Shown: one piece after another, positions 44,867 through 53,499 of the stretch
Numbering within the stretch: the stretch's first letter is position 1
Layout of the letters: each line of letters opens with the position of its first letter
Source: Streptomyces sp. NK15101
GTDB lineage: Bacteria; Actinomycetota; Actinomycetes; Streptomycetales; Streptomycetaceae
Length of the DNA stretch: 64,000 nt
Direction of reading: 5' to 3'
Assembly (NCBI RefSeq): GCF_020400725.1
Contig: NZ_JAINVG010000001.1
Span: 62,001-126,000 of the forward strand
Notes under the pieces: model-generated
The model's input: the letters and a program-made list of their open reading frames with translations, nothing else
Databases searched by the model: none
Told to the model about the DNA's origin: nothing
Made by a program: the position numbers and the translations under genes

Positions 44867-45634
44867 TCACCACTCCAGGGCGAAGGGCTTCCCGGTCGAG
44901 GCGAAGTGGCCGACGTTCACGCACTCGGTGGAGGCGATCCGCATCCGCCGGGCCAGCGGCTGGTGGACGTGACCGAAGAGGGCGTAGCGGGGGCGGACGC
45001 GGTGGACGGCGTCGAGCAGGGCCCGGCTGCCGCGTTCGAAGCGGCGGGCCACCGTGTCGTAGGTCAGCTCGGGCACCTCCGGCGGGATGTGGGAGCAGAG
45101 GACGTCGACGTCGCCGAGGGCCTCGACCTTGGCGGCGTACTCCTCGTCGGAGATCTCGTACGGGGTGCGCATGGGCGTGCGCAGCCCGCCGCCGACGAAG
45201 CCGAAGACGAGCCCGCCGATCTCGATCCGCTCTCCGTCGAGGACGGTGGTCCCGGGCCCGGCGAAGTCGGGCCAGAGGCGGGGGATGTCGACGTTCCCGT
45301 AGGTGGCGTACGTGGGCGTGGGGAAGGCGGCGAAGAGTTCGGCGTACTGACGGCGGACGGCGGCCTCGATGGCGGTGTCGCGGTCGACGTCGAGTCCGGC
45401 CCAGAGGCGGCGGCCGAGGTCGCGGGCCTCGTCGAAGCGGCGGGCGGTGCGGAGCTCGACGAGCCGGTCGGCGTTCTCGGTGCCGAAGAGGTCGGGGAAG
45501 ATCCCCCGGCTGTGGTCGGCGTAGTCGAGGAAGAGGACCAGGTCACCGAGGCATATCAGGGCGTCGGCGCCCTCTCCCGCCTTGGCGAGGTCGCCGGCGT
45601 TGCCGTGCACGTCACTGACCACATGGACTCGCAT
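44867..45634 (-). CDS. metallophosphoesterase
   Basis: Calcineurin-like phosphoesterase of 255 residues. Metal-binding motifs: VVSDVHGN (D-x-H), CLGDLVLF (G-D), ATYGNVDIPR (G-N-x-D), LCSHIPPEVP (H) and the final FGHVHQPLA (G-H-x-H). The substrate is not predictable. The ATG has AAGGTGG upstream. It lies about 100 bases upstream of the SRPBCC gene on the same strand and is divergent from the acyl-CoA synthetase gene. Confidence 0.92.
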   Translation of the reverse strand: MRVHVVSDVHGNAGDLAKAGEGADALICLGDLVLFLDYADHSRGIFPDLFGTENADRLVELRTARRFDEARDLGRRLWAGLDVDRDTAIEAAVRRQYAELFAAFPTPTYATYGNVDIPRLWPDFAGPGTTVLDGERIEIGGLVFGFVGGGLRTPMRTPYEISDEEYAAKVEALGDVDVLCSHIPPEVPELTYDTVARRFERGSRALLDAVHRVRPRYALFGHVHQPLARRMRIASTECVNVGHFASTGKPFALEW

Positions 45635-45667
45635 GAGCCCACCTTAGGGGGTGTCACCTGCGGTTAC

Positions 45668-45695
45668 TTGGGAGTCGTGAAAGCTGTGGATTACT
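45668..45695 (+). promoter_or_regulatory. possible promoter of the acyl-CoA synthetase gene
   Basis: TTGGGA, 16 bases, ATTACT; start would be near 45702, just before the large palindrome. The match is moderate. Confidence 0.35.
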
Positions 45696-45708
45696 GTGCG
45701 CAGAGCAC

Positions 45709-45726
45709 CGTCACACCGGTGTGACG
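45709..45726. promoter_or_regulatory. perfect 18-bp palindrome, candidate operator
   Basis: CGTCACACCGGTGTGACG is a perfect palindrome in the 255-base gap between the divergent metallophosphoesterase and acyl-CoA synthetase genes, about 165 bases from the latter. It likely binds a dimeric repressor of fatty-acid genes; I cannot name the regulator. Confidence 0.6.
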
Positions 45727-45889
45727 CACGGAACATCTGGCCGGGACCCCCTATCGGGAACCGTGTACTGACGAGTAACGTCCGGGCAGTCCAGTCGTGC
45801 TCACCCCCACTGAGCACCTGCCCGATCATGGACTTCACCGGTGCATCACACAGAGCCGTGGCGCCGGCGCCCGATGAGGAGCAGCAGTC

Positions 45890-47686
45890 TTGCGCGAGTT
45901 CAGCCTTCCGGCCCTGTACGAGGTCCCCACGGACGGCAACCTGACGGATCTCATCCGCCGCAACGCCTCCCAGCATCCAGACGTCGCCGTGATGGGGCGC
46001 AAGGTCGACGGCGTCTGGACGGACGTCACCGCCACGCAGTTCCTCGCCGAGGTCCGTGGGGTCGCCAAGGGTCTGATCGCCTCCGGCGTGGAGCCGGGCG
46101 ACCGGGTCGCGCTGCTCTCCCGTACGCGCTACGAGTGGGTGCTCCTCGACTTCGCGATCTGGAGCGCGGGCGCGGTGACCGTGCCGGTGTACGAGACGAG
46201 CTCGCCGGAGCAGATCCAGTGGATCCTGGGCGATTCGGGCGCGACCCTGGTCCTGGTGGAGAGCGCGGCGCACCAGGCGGCGGTGGAGTCCGTGCGGGAC
46301 CGGCTCCCGGAGCTCAAGGGCGTCCGGCAGATCGAGGACGACGCGGTCGCGCGGCTCACCGCGGCCGGCGCGGACGTCTCCGACGAGCTGCTCGACGAGC
46401 GCATGTCGGCGGCGAACGCGGACGCCCCGGCGACGATCGTCTACACCTCGGGCACGACGGGCCGCCCCAAGGGCTGCGTCCTGACCCACCGGGCGTTCTT
46501 CGCCGAGTGCGGCAACGTGGTGGAGCGGCTGAAGCCCCTCTTCCGCACGGGCGAGTGCTCGGTGCTGCTGTTCCTGCCGGCCGCGCACGTCTTCGGGCGG
46601 CTCGTCGAGGTCGCGTCCGTGATGGCGCCGATCCGGCTGGGCTGCGTCCCGGACATCAAGAGCCTCACGGACGAGCTGGCCTCGTTCCGGCCGACGCTGA
46701 TCCTGGGCGTGCCGCGCGTCTTCGAGAAGGTCTACAACTCGGCGCGGGCGAAGGCGCAGGCCGACGGCAAGGGCAAGATCTTCGACAAGGCCGCGCACAC
46801 GGCCATCGCGTACAGCCGGGCGCTCGGCACCCCGCAGGGCCCCTCCTTCGGGCTCAAGCTGAAGCACAAGGTCTTCGACAAGCTGGTCTTCAGCAAGCTG
46901 CGGGCGGTGCTCGGCGGTCGCGGCGAGTACGCGATCTCGGGCGGCGCGCCGCTGGGCGAGCGGCTCGGCCACTTCTTCCGGGGCATCGGCTTCACGGTCC
47001 TGGAGGGCTACGGCCTGACGGAGTCGTGCGCGGCGACCGCGTTCAACCCGTGGGACCGGCAGAAGATCGGCACGGTCGGCCAGCCGCTGCCGGGCTCGGT
47101 GGTGCGGATCGCCGACGACGGCGAGGTGCTGCTGCACGGCGAGCACATCTTCACGGAGTACTGGAACAACCCGACGGCGACGGCCGAGGCGCTGGCGGAC
47201 GGCTGGTTCCACACGGGTGACATCGGCACGCTCGACGAGGACGGCTACCTCGCGATCACCGGCCGCAAGAAGGAGATCCTGGTGACGGCGGGCGGCAAGA
47301 ACGTCGCCCCGGCGGTCATCGAGGACCGGATCCGGGCGCACGCGCTGGTCGCGGAGTGCATGGTGGTCGGCGACGGGCGTCCGTTCGTGGGCGCGCTGGT
47401 CACGATCGACGAGGAGTTCCTGGGCCGCTGGGCGAGCGAGCACGGCAAGCCGGCCGGTTCGACGGCGGCGTCCCTGCGGGAGGACGCGGAGCTGATCGCC
47501 GAGGTCCAGCGGGCGATCGACGACGGCAACTCCGCGGTCTCCAAGGCGGAGTCGGTCCGCAAGTTCCGCATCCTCCCGGCCCAGTTCACCGAGGAGGCGG
47601 GTCACATCACCCCGTCCCTGAAGCTGAAGCGGAACGTGGTGGCGAAGGACTTCGCGGACGAGATCGAGGCGATCTACAGCAAGTAG
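45890..47686 (+). CDS. long-chain fatty acid-CoA ligase (FadD15 type)
   Basis: Activates fatty acids to acyl-CoA through an acyl-AMP. The 598-residue protein has the AMP-binding P-loop IVYTSGTTGRPKGCVLTH, the linker GYGLTESCAATAFN, and the C-terminal GWFHTGDIGTLDEDGYLAITGRKKEILVTAGGKNVAP. The start is TTG, with GAGGAG eight bases upstream; it removes any doubt since no other start fits. Long 5' region (about 190 bases from the likely promoter) includes the palindrome. A very strong terminator follows. In mycobacteria fadD15 (Rv2187) is also next to pimB. Confidence 0.93.
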   Translation: MREFSLPALYEVPTDGNLTDLIRRNASQHPDVAVMGRKVDGVWTDVTATQFLAEVRGVAKGLIASGVEPGDRVALLSRTRYEWVLLDFAIWSAGAVTVPVYETSSPEQIQWILGDSGATLVLVESAAHQAAVESVRDRLPELKGVRQIEDDAVARLTAAGADVSDELLDERMSAANADAPATIVYTSGTTGRPKGCVLTHRAFFAECGNVVERLKPLFRTGECSVLLFLPAAHVFGRLVEVASVMAPIRLGCVPDIKSLTDELASFRPTLILGVPRVFEKVYNSARAKAQADGKGKIFDKAAHTAIAYSRALGTPQGPSFGLKLKHKVFDKLVFSKLRAVLGGRGEYAISGGAPLGERLGHFFRGIGFTVLEGYGLTESCAATAFNPWDRQKIGTVGQPLPGSVVRIADDGEVLLHGEHIFTEYWNNPTATAEALADGWFHTGDIGTLDEDGYLAITGRKKEILVTAGGKNVAPAVIEDRIRAHALVAECMVVGDGRPFVGALVTIDEEFLGRWASEHGKPAGSTAASLREDAELIAEVQRAIDDGNSAVSKAESVRKFRILPAQFTEEAGHITPSLKLKRNVVAKDFADEIEAIYSK

Positions 47687-47692
47687 GGCGGA

Positions 47693-47739
47693 TGCGGAGA
47701 GGGCCCGGGGCGATGCGATCGCCCCGGGCCCTCTCCGCA
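47693..47739. terminator. 22-bp stem bidirectional terminator
   Basis: A perfect 22-base stem (TGCGGAGAGGGCCCGGGG on the left side) with a GCG loop lies between the convergent acyl-CoA ligase and glycosyltransferase genes. Confidence 0.9.
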
Positions 47740-47762
47740 CTCCTGCGACTCCTGCGCGCTCC

Positions 47763-48905
47763 CTACAGCAGCTCGCGCAGCCGCTCCGCCAGCAGGTCCC
47801 AGCGCCAGCGCTCCTCCACCCAGGCCCTGCCCCGCTCGCCCATGCGGGCCCGGAGCTCGGGGTCGAGGAGGAGGGTGGCGACGCGGTCGGCGGTCTCCTC
47901 GGCGGACTCGCCGCGGACGACCCAGCCGGTCTCGCCGTCGAGGACGGCGTCGGGGGCGCCGCCGGAGTCGCCGGCGACGACGGGGAGGCCGGTGGCGGAG
48001 GCCTCCAGGTAGACGATGCCGAGCCCCTCGACGTCGAGGCCGCCGCGCCGGGTGCGGCAGGGCATGGCGAAGACGTCGCCGGCGCCGTAGTGGGCGGGCA
48101 GCTCGGACCAGGGCACGGCGCCGGTGAAGCGTACGGATCCGGCCACGCCGGTCTCGGCGGCGAGGCGGCGCAGGTCCTTCTCGTACGGTCCGCCGCCGAC
48201 GATCAGGAGGACGGCGTCCGGGACCCGGCTCAGGATCGCGGGCACGGCCCGGATCAGGGTGTCCTGGCCCTTGCGGGGGACGAGCCGGGAGACGCAGACG
48301 ACGACCGGGCGGTCGCTGAGCCCGAGGCGGGCCCGGACCTCGTCGCCTCCCGAGTCGGGGTGGAAGGTCTTCTCGTCGACGCCGGGCGGGAGCTGGACCA
48401 TGCGGCCGGCGGCGGCCGGGGTGAGGGCGCTCGCGATCCGGGAGCGGGTGTACTCCCCGAGGTAGGTGATCGTGTCCGTGCCCTCGCCGATGCGGCGCAG
48501 GAGCTGCCGGGCGGCGGGGAGCTGGGCCCAGCCGGCCTCGTGCCCGTGGGTGGTGGCGACGAGCCGGCGGGCGCCGGCCCGGCGCAGCGCGGGGGCCATC
48601 AGGCCGAGCGGCGCGGCCGCGCCGAACCACACGGACCCCCACCCGTGCCCCCCCCGCAGCGCGGTGGCGCGGGCGGTGACCCGAGGAGTCGGCAGCAGCA
48701 TGGTGGTGCGATCCCGTACGACCGTGAAAGGCTGTTCGGCGTCGAACGCGGCCGTCGCCTCGATCCCTTCGCGGCTGCGCTTCCACGTGGAGGCGTAGAC
48801 CACGATCCGGTCGGGGTCCAGGCGGAGGGCCATGTTGTGCAGGAAGGCCTGGATTCCGCCGGGACGCGGCGGGAAGTCGTTGGTTACGATCAGGGTCTTG
48901 TGCAT
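47763..48905 (-). CDS. pimB: GT4 glycosyltransferase, PimB-like mannosyltransferase
   Basis: GT-B fold glycosyltransferase of 380 residues. TNDFPPRPGGIQAFLHNMA at the N-terminus and GDVFAMPCRTRRGGLDVEGLGIVYLEASATGLPVVAGDSGGAPDAV near residue 300 closely match the mycobacterial phosphatidylinositol-mannoside transferase PimB' (Rv2188c), including the E-x7-E motif. It would transfer mannose from GDP-mannose to PI-mannoside at the inner membrane face. The ATG is preferred over upstream starts because the family begins MxKTLIVTNDFPP. Gene order next to FadD15 is as in mycobacteria. Confidence 0.87.
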   Translation of the reverse strand: MHKTLIVTNDFPPRPGGIQAFLHNMALRLDPDRIVVYASTWKRSREGIEATAAFDAEQPFTVVRDRTTMLLPTPRVTARATALRGGHGWGSVWFGAAAPLGLMAPALRRAGARRLVATTHGHEAGWAQLPAARQLLRRIGEGTDTITYLGEYTRSRIASALTPAAAGRMVQLPPGVDEKTFHPDSGGDEVRARLGLSDRPVVVCVSRLVPRKGQDTLIRAVPAILSRVPDAVLLIVGGGPYEKDLRRLAAETGVAGSVRFTGAVPWSELPAHYGAGDVFAMPCRTRRGGLDVEGLGIVYLEASATGLPVVAGDSGGAPDAVLDGETGWVVRGESAEETADRVATLLLDPELRARMGERGRAWVEERWRWDLLAERLRELL

Positions 48906-48952
48906 CGTGGCCGACAGTACGCGATCGCCTGCACCACCCGGCAACACGCCTG

Positions 48953-49018
48953 CCCCGCCACCGCGGGCCGACAGGACCACGACCGCCCCGCCACCGCGGG
49001 CCGACAGGAGAAGGACGC
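48953..49018 (+). repeat. 33-base tandem repeat, two units, before GT87 gene
   Basis: CCCCGCCACCGCGGGCCGACAGGA occurs at 48953 and again at 48986, period 33. Each unit has its own short stem CCCGC..GCGGG. The second unit ends in the ribosome site (AGGAGAAGGA) of the GT87 gene, so the repeat forms that gene's leader. Confidence 0.7.
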
Positions 49019-49022
49019 GACA

Positions 49023-50306
49023 GTGACGACGGGTGCGGCGGGGAACGGGTCACGCACGGGTCTGCGGCTTCCGCTCGGCCTCTGGGGTCTGTCCCGGGCC
49101 CTCCTGCTGCTCTGCGTCTTCAAGATCGTGGTGATCCCCGGACCGGACATCACCTTCGACGTCTCGAACATCTACCAGGGCTGGTACGAGGTCCTGCGGA
49201 CGGGCACGTACCCGCTGGACGACGTCACCTGGCAGTACCCGCCGGCCGCCGCCTTCGCGATCCTCGCCCCCGGGCTGCTGCCGTTCCTCGGCTACGCGAC
49301 CGCCTTCTTCGTCCTCGCCTTCCTCTGCGACGCGCTCGTCTTCGGGCTGCTCCTCCACACGGGCCGCCGCTCCGGCCGGTCCTCGCGGGGTGCCTGGTTC
49401 TGGCTGGCGGGCGTCGCGCTGCTCGGCCCGACGGCGTACGCGCGGTACGACGTGATGGTCACCGCCGTCGCGGTGGCGGGGCTGCTCGCGGCGGGCCGCA
49501 GCCCGCGCGTGCTCGGCGCGCTCGCCGGTTTCGGCGCGGTCCTGAAGGTGTGGCCGGTACTGCTGCTCGCCGGCACCCCGAAGGGGCGGGCGACCCTGCG
49601 CTCCTGGTCGACGGCGGTGGGCGCGGCGGCCGCGGTGCTCGCGTTCTGCCTGGTGTGGATGCCGGGGGCGCTGGCCTTCCTCGGCTTCCAGCGCGACCGG
49701 GGCACGGAGGTCGAGTCGCTGGGCGCGATGGTCTTCCACGTCGCCCGGCACTTCGGCTGGGACGGCGAGGCGAGGATGAACTACGGCTCGATCGAGTTCC
49801 TCGGTCCGTACGTGTCCACGGTCTCGACGGCCGCCCTGGTCCTCACCATAGCCGCGTTCGGCTGGCTGCTCGTGTGGCGGCTGCGGGCCCGCCGCTTCGT
49901 CTCGTCGACGGTGGCGGACGCGGCCTTCGTCGCGGTGCTGCTGTTCACGACGACGAGCCGGGTGCTCTCCCCCCAGTACATGCTGTGGCTGGTGGGTCTG
50001 GCAGCGGTGTGCCTCGCCTACCGGTCGAGCCGGATGCGGCTGCCCGCGCACCTGGTGCTCGCGGCGACGGCGGTGACGCAGTTCGAGTTCCCGGTGTGGT
50101 TCTCGCACGTGACGCGGAGCGATCCGCTGGGCATGGCGGTGCTGTTCGGCCGGAACGGTCTGCTGATCGCCGCCACCGTCATCGCCTGCCGGATCCTGTG
50201 GCGGCACACGGTGACGGAGCCGCGTCTCGCGGCGGCCGCGGCCGGCAGGATCCCCGCGCAGGCGACTCAGCCGGAGCGCGAGAAGGCCCTGTCCGGCTCG
50301 CGCTGA
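49023..50306 (+). CDS. GT87-type membrane mannosyltransferase
   Basis: Polyprenyl-phosphate-sugar-dependent GT-C glycosyltransferase, 427 residues with 10-11 membrane helices. Typical features are DVSNIYQGWYEVLRTGTYPLDDVTWQYPPAAAFAI in the first outer loop (acidic residues and WQYPP) and VLSPQYMLWLVGLAAV towards the end. A GT87 enzyme (Rv2181) also belongs to the mycobacterial neighbourhood and makes alpha-1,2 mannose branches on lipoglycans. GTG start with AAGGA seven bases upstream. Its last 40 bases overlap the end of the convergent MATE gene. Confidence 0.85.
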   Translation: MTTGAAGNGSRTGLRLPLGLWGLSRALLLLCVFKIVVIPGPDITFDVSNIYQGWYEVLRTGTYPLDDVTWQYPPAAAFAILAPGLLPFLGYATAFFVLAFLCDALVFGLLLHTGRRSGRSSRGAWFWLAGVALLGPTAYARYDVMVTAVAVAGLLAAGRSPRVLGALAGFGAVLKVWPVLLLAGTPKGRATLRSWSTAVGAAAAVLAFCLVWMPGALAFLGFQRDRGTEVESLGAMVFHVARHFGWDGEARMNYGSIEFLGPYVSTVSTAALVLTIAAFGWLLVWRLRARRFVSSTVADAAFVAVLLFTTTSRVLSPQYMLWLVGLAAVCLAYRSSRMRLPAHLVLAATAVTQFEFPVWFSHVTRSDPLGMAVLFGRNGLLIAATVIACRILWRHTVTEPRLAAAAAGRIPAQATQPEREKALSGSR

Positions 50307-51604
50307 GACCCCCGGGGGACGGCGAGGACACGGCGGTGCAGCAGGCCCAGGGCCGCGCACTGGGCCCCCATGGCAAGGGCCATGGCCAGGCAGATCCCGC
50401 CGAGACCGGCGCCTGAGAGGGCGTACGCGAGCGGAAGCTGGACGAGGACGCCCGCGACCGTGATCCGGGCGAGGCGCGGGCTCGCCCCCGTGCCCTCGAA
50501 GACCCCGGCGAGGGCGATGTATCCGGCCATGAGCAGCAGGTAGGGGCCGAGGCAGCGCAGGAAGAGCGCGCCCGCCGCCACCACCTCGGGCTCGGCGCCG
50601 AAGGCCCGCATGACGGGTCCCGCACCGAGGAACAGCAGCCCGGCGGCGCCCGCGCCGAGGGCTCCGCCGAGGAGGAGGGCCTGCCGGCCGACGGCCCGGC
50701 GCTCGTCCAGGCCCGAGCCGAGGAGGTGGGCGCTGTGGATGGCGGCGGCCTGCCGGACGGCGTAGAAGGCCATGGTCGCCACGTACATGGCCTTGGTGGC
50801 GATGCCGTAGGCGGCGATCTCGGTGACGCCGAGCCGGGCGACGACGGAGACGAGGGCGAGGGCTCCGGCCATCCGGACCACGAAGTCGACGGACATGGGC
50901 AGTCCGGTGGCGGCGGTGCGGCGCAGCGCGGCGCCGGTGGGCAGGGCCGCCCGGGCCGCCCGCGCGGCCCTGAGGAGCGGGTCGCGGCGCAGGGCGAGGA
51001 GGCCCGCGGCGAGGGCGACGCTCCGGCCGGTGACGGTGGCGAGGGCGGCGCCCGGCACGCCGTGGGCGTGGATGAGCAGCGGGTCGAGGACGAGGATCAG
51101 CCCGTTGGCGAGGAAGGCGAGTCGCATGGGGGTGCGGGTGTCGCCGGCGCCCTTGAGGACCCCGTCGAGCACGTTCGTGGCGAAGAAGACGGCCGTGCCG
51201 GGGAGCGAGATCGCGAAGTAGGCGACGGCCAGGGCGTGGGCGGGGTGGCCGGAGCCGCCGAGCAGGAGGGCGGCGAGCGGCTCGCGCAGCAGGTAGCCGC
51301 CGAGGGCGACGGGCGGCACGAGCAGGGCGCAGAGGGCGGTGCCGCCGCGGACGGCGGCGCGGACGGCGCCGGGGTCGTCGGCGCCGCGGGCGCGGGCGAC
51401 GAGGACGGTGGTGCCGGAGCCGGCCATGAGGACGACGCCGAGGAGGAGGTTCTCGACGTTGCCGGCGAGGGCGACGGCGGCGACGGCGTCCCCGCCGAGG
51501 CGGGCGACCCAGACCATGTTGATGACGCCGGCGGCGACTCCGGCGAGGAGTTCGAGGTAGACCGGGCGGGCGAGCCGGACGAGCGTGCGGCGGTGCGAGG
51601 ACAT
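50267..51604 (-). CDS. MATE-family efflux transporter
   Basis: Multidrug/toxin exporter of 445 residues with 12 membrane helices, driven by H+ or Na+. The chain starts LARPVYLELLAGVAAGVINMVWVARLGGDAVAAVALAGNVENLLLGVVLMAGSGTTVLVAR, which is characteristic of the DinF/NorM-like branch, and repeats this pattern in its second half (TGLPMSVDFVVRMAG). GAGGGGGGA lies nine bases before the ATG. It is divergent from a PadR repressor gene across a tandem palindromic operator, and its end overlaps the GT87 gene in antisense. Confidence 0.92.
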   Translation of the reverse strand: MSSHRRTLVRLARPVYLELLAGVAAGVINMVWVARLGGDAVAAVALAGNVENLLLGVVLMAGSGTTVLVARARGADDPGAVRAAVRGGTALCALLVPPVALGGYLLREPLAALLLGGSGHPAHALAVAYFAISLPGTAVFFATNVLDGVLKGAGDTRTPMRLAFLANGLILVLDPLLIHAHGVPGAALATVTGRSVALAAGLLALRRDPLLRAARAARAALPTGAALRRTAATGLPMSVDFVVRMAGALALVSVVARLGVTEIAAYGIATKAMYVATMAFYAVRQAAAIHSAHLLGSGLDERRAVGRQALLLGGALGAGAAGLLFLGAGPVMRAFGAEPEVVAAGALFLRCLGPYLLLMAGYIALAGVFEGTGASPRLARITVAGVLVQLPLAYALSGAGLGGICLAMALAMGAQCAALGLLHRRVLAVPRGSQREPDRAFSRSG

Positions 51605-51631
51605 GCGAAGGAATCCCCCCTCTTTCCGATG

Positions 51632-51663
51632 TACCTCGAATAGAGGTACCTCGAAAAGAGGTA
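51632..51663. promoter_or_regulatory. tandem PadR-type operators
   Basis: TACCTC-GAATA-GAGGTA (51632-51648... first unit) runs directly into TACCTC-GAAAA-GAGGTA (51647-51663), sharing two bases. The two palindromes lie between the divergent MATE and PadR genes and should be the repressor's binding site. Confidence 0.82.
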
Positions 51664-51700
51664 GCATGAGAAGCTGTATCCCGACAAGCGCGAGGGAGGG

Positions 51701-52264
51701 GTGCCGGTGCTGGAGCTGTCGATCCTGGGCTTCCTGTACGAGAAGCCGCTGCACGGCTACGAGCTGAAGGAGCGCATCCAGGGCCTGAGCGGCCACGTCC
51801 GCCCGGTCAGCGACGGCGCCCTCTACCCCGCCATCACCCGCCTGGTGAAGAACGGCCTGGTCGACAGCCGTACGGAGCCGGGCGCGAGCGCGGCCCCGCG
51901 CCGGACGCTCTCGCTCACCCCCGAGGGCCGCCGAGAGCTCCTCGCCCGGCTGCGCACCCCCAAGGACGCCGAGATCACCGACGGCCAGCGCTGGTTCACC
52001 CTGCTCGCCTTCCTGGGACACCTCCCCGACCGGGCGGACCAGGCGGCCGTCCTCCGCCGCCGCCAGGAGTTCCTGCTCGCCCCGGCCAGCTTCTTCTACG
52101 AGGACGGGACCGCGGTCAGCGTCGAGCGGGAGCCCGACCTCTTCCGGCGGGGAATGCTGCGGATCGCCCGCGCGACGGGCACCGAGGAGAAGGCCTGGCT
52201 CGCGGAGACCCTGGAGCTGCTGGAGGGCCGGGCCCCGGGGCCCGCCGGCGGGATCGGGCCCTAG
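51701..52264 (+). CDS. PadR-family transcriptional repressor
   Basis: DNA-binding regulator of 187 residues. The winged helix is clear (ELSILGFLYEKPLHGYELKERIQ ... SDGALYPAITRLVKNGLV) and is followed by a C-terminal dimerisation domain (about 100-180). GTG start with GAGGGAGGG just upstream. It probably represses itself and the divergent MATE exporter gene through the tandem operators and responds to an exported compound. Its stop overlaps the convergent lipoprotein gene's stop by four bases. Confidence 0.92.
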   Translation: MPVLELSILGFLYEKPLHGYELKERIQGLSGHVRPVSDGALYPAITRLVKNGLVDSRTEPGASAAPRRTLSLTPEGRRELLARLRTPKDAEITDGQRWFTLLAFLGHLPDRADQAAVLRRRQEFLLAPASFFYEDGTAVSVEREPDLFRRGMLRIARATGTEEKAWLAETLELLEGRAPGPAGGIGP

Positions 52265-53475
52265 CCCAGCCGTTCGGTCAGATACGCGCGCCAGTCGGCG
52301 GTGAAGTCCTCCGGCGTGGTGTCCAGGACCTCCCGGAGCGCCTTCTCCACCGCGCCCTCCCGGGCCGGGTGCGCGCCCACCGCCCGGTAGAACGCGGTCA
52401 GCCTCTCCTCGCCCCAGCGGTCCGCGATCAGCTCGCAGGCCAGCCAGCCGCCCTCGTAGGCCCGGGCCATGCCCTCCGCGTCGCCGCCGAAGGTGAAGGC
52501 CCCGTCGTCGGGGAGCTCCGCCGGGAGCTCGCCGGCCCGGACCGCGCGGCGCAGCTCGGGGGCGGCCTGGGCGGCGGTGCGGCCGGTGCCCCGGTAGGCG
52601 ACCCAGTCGGCGAAGCCCTCGGAGAGCCAGACGGGAGTGGCCGCGGTGGTCTGGGCGCGGGTCGCGACATGGGTGGTCTCGTGGGTGAGGACCATCTGCC
52701 GGCCGAAGGCGCCGAGCACCGCGTACGCGTCCGGGTTCACGATCACCCGGTCCGCGGGCGCCGTCGGGCCGCCGTCCGCCCGGCCGGTCGTGACGGCCGC
52801 GATGCCCCGGTAGGAGGCGGCCGGTCCGCCGAGGAGCCGGCCCATCGCCTCGATCGAGGCGGGGACGAGGACCACGACCCGGCCCGCCCAGTTCCCGTGC
52901 CAGGCGTCCCCGACCGCGGGCACCGCCCGGTCCGCCGCCGCGGCGATCTCCCGCAGCCGCTCCGGGCTCTGCCCCACCCCCAGGACGAGGCTGCGCCGGC
53001 CGGTCACGGCCGTGACCTCGCCCTGCTGCCACAGCTGCTGCGGGGCGCCGTCGGCGGCGCGGTCGCCGGTCACGTACCAGCGGCCGTCCCGCTCGGCGAG
53101 GTCGAGGACCCGCTCGGTGGTGGCGGGCCCGGAGTCGTAGCCCTCGATCCGGTAGCCGAGCTCGGCCCTGGCGGTGGCCCGGCCCTCGCCGGCCCGGTCG
53201 AGGCCGGTGACCCGGTACGTCCAGCCGCCCAGCGGGATCTTCGCGAGCCGGTCGAACTCGGTGCGCGCGGCCGGCGCGAGCGCGGGGTCGAGGGCGGCGA
53301 GATAGCCGGCCTCGTCGCGGTCGAGCAGCGCCCGCGCGTGCCGGTCGAGCAGGCCCTGGATCTCCCCGGTCGCCGGTCCTGCGGGCTCGGGGGCCGCGCA
53401 CCCGGCGAGGGCGAGCACCGCGGCCAGCAGACCCGCCGCCGCGCCCCGCACCACTCCGCTCCGCAGACCCGCCAC
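52261..53475 (-). CDS. lipoprotein with HExxH metallopeptidase-like domain
   Basis: Secreted lipoprotein of 404 residues. Signal peptide with lipobox LALAGCA (Cys about 26). The first third (about 35-145) resembles an NTF2-like or cystatin-type accessory domain; the second part has MVLTHETTHVATR (HExxH, about 268) and, 20 residues later, WLSEGFADWVAYRG, the third metal ligand Glu, as in peptidase-MA-like gluzincins. It would be anchored to the outer side of the membrane and cut proteins there; the substrate is unknown. GTG start. It adjoins two NlpC/P60 genes on the same strand. Confidence 0.83.
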   Translation of the reverse strand: MAGLRSGVVRGAAAGLLAAVLALAGCAAPEPAGPATGEIQGLLDRHARALLDRDEAGYLAALDPALAPAARTEFDRLAKIPLGGWTYRVTGLDRAGEGRATARAELGYRIEGYDSGPATTERVLDLAERDGRWYVTGDRAADGAPQQLWQQGEVTAVTGRRSLVLGVGQSPERLREIAAAADRAVPAVGDAWHGNWAGRVVVLVPASIEAMGRLLGGPAASYRGIAAVTTGRADGGPTAPADRVIVNPDAYAVLGAFGRQMVLTHETTHVATRAQTTAATPVWLSEGFADWVAYRGTGRTAAQAAPELRRAVRAGELPAELPDDGAFTFGGDAEGMARAYEGGWLACELIADRWGEERLTAFYRAVGAHPAREGAVEKALREVLDTTPEDFTADWRAYLTERLG

Positions 53476-53499
53476 GCCCCCGATCGTACGGGGACGCCG

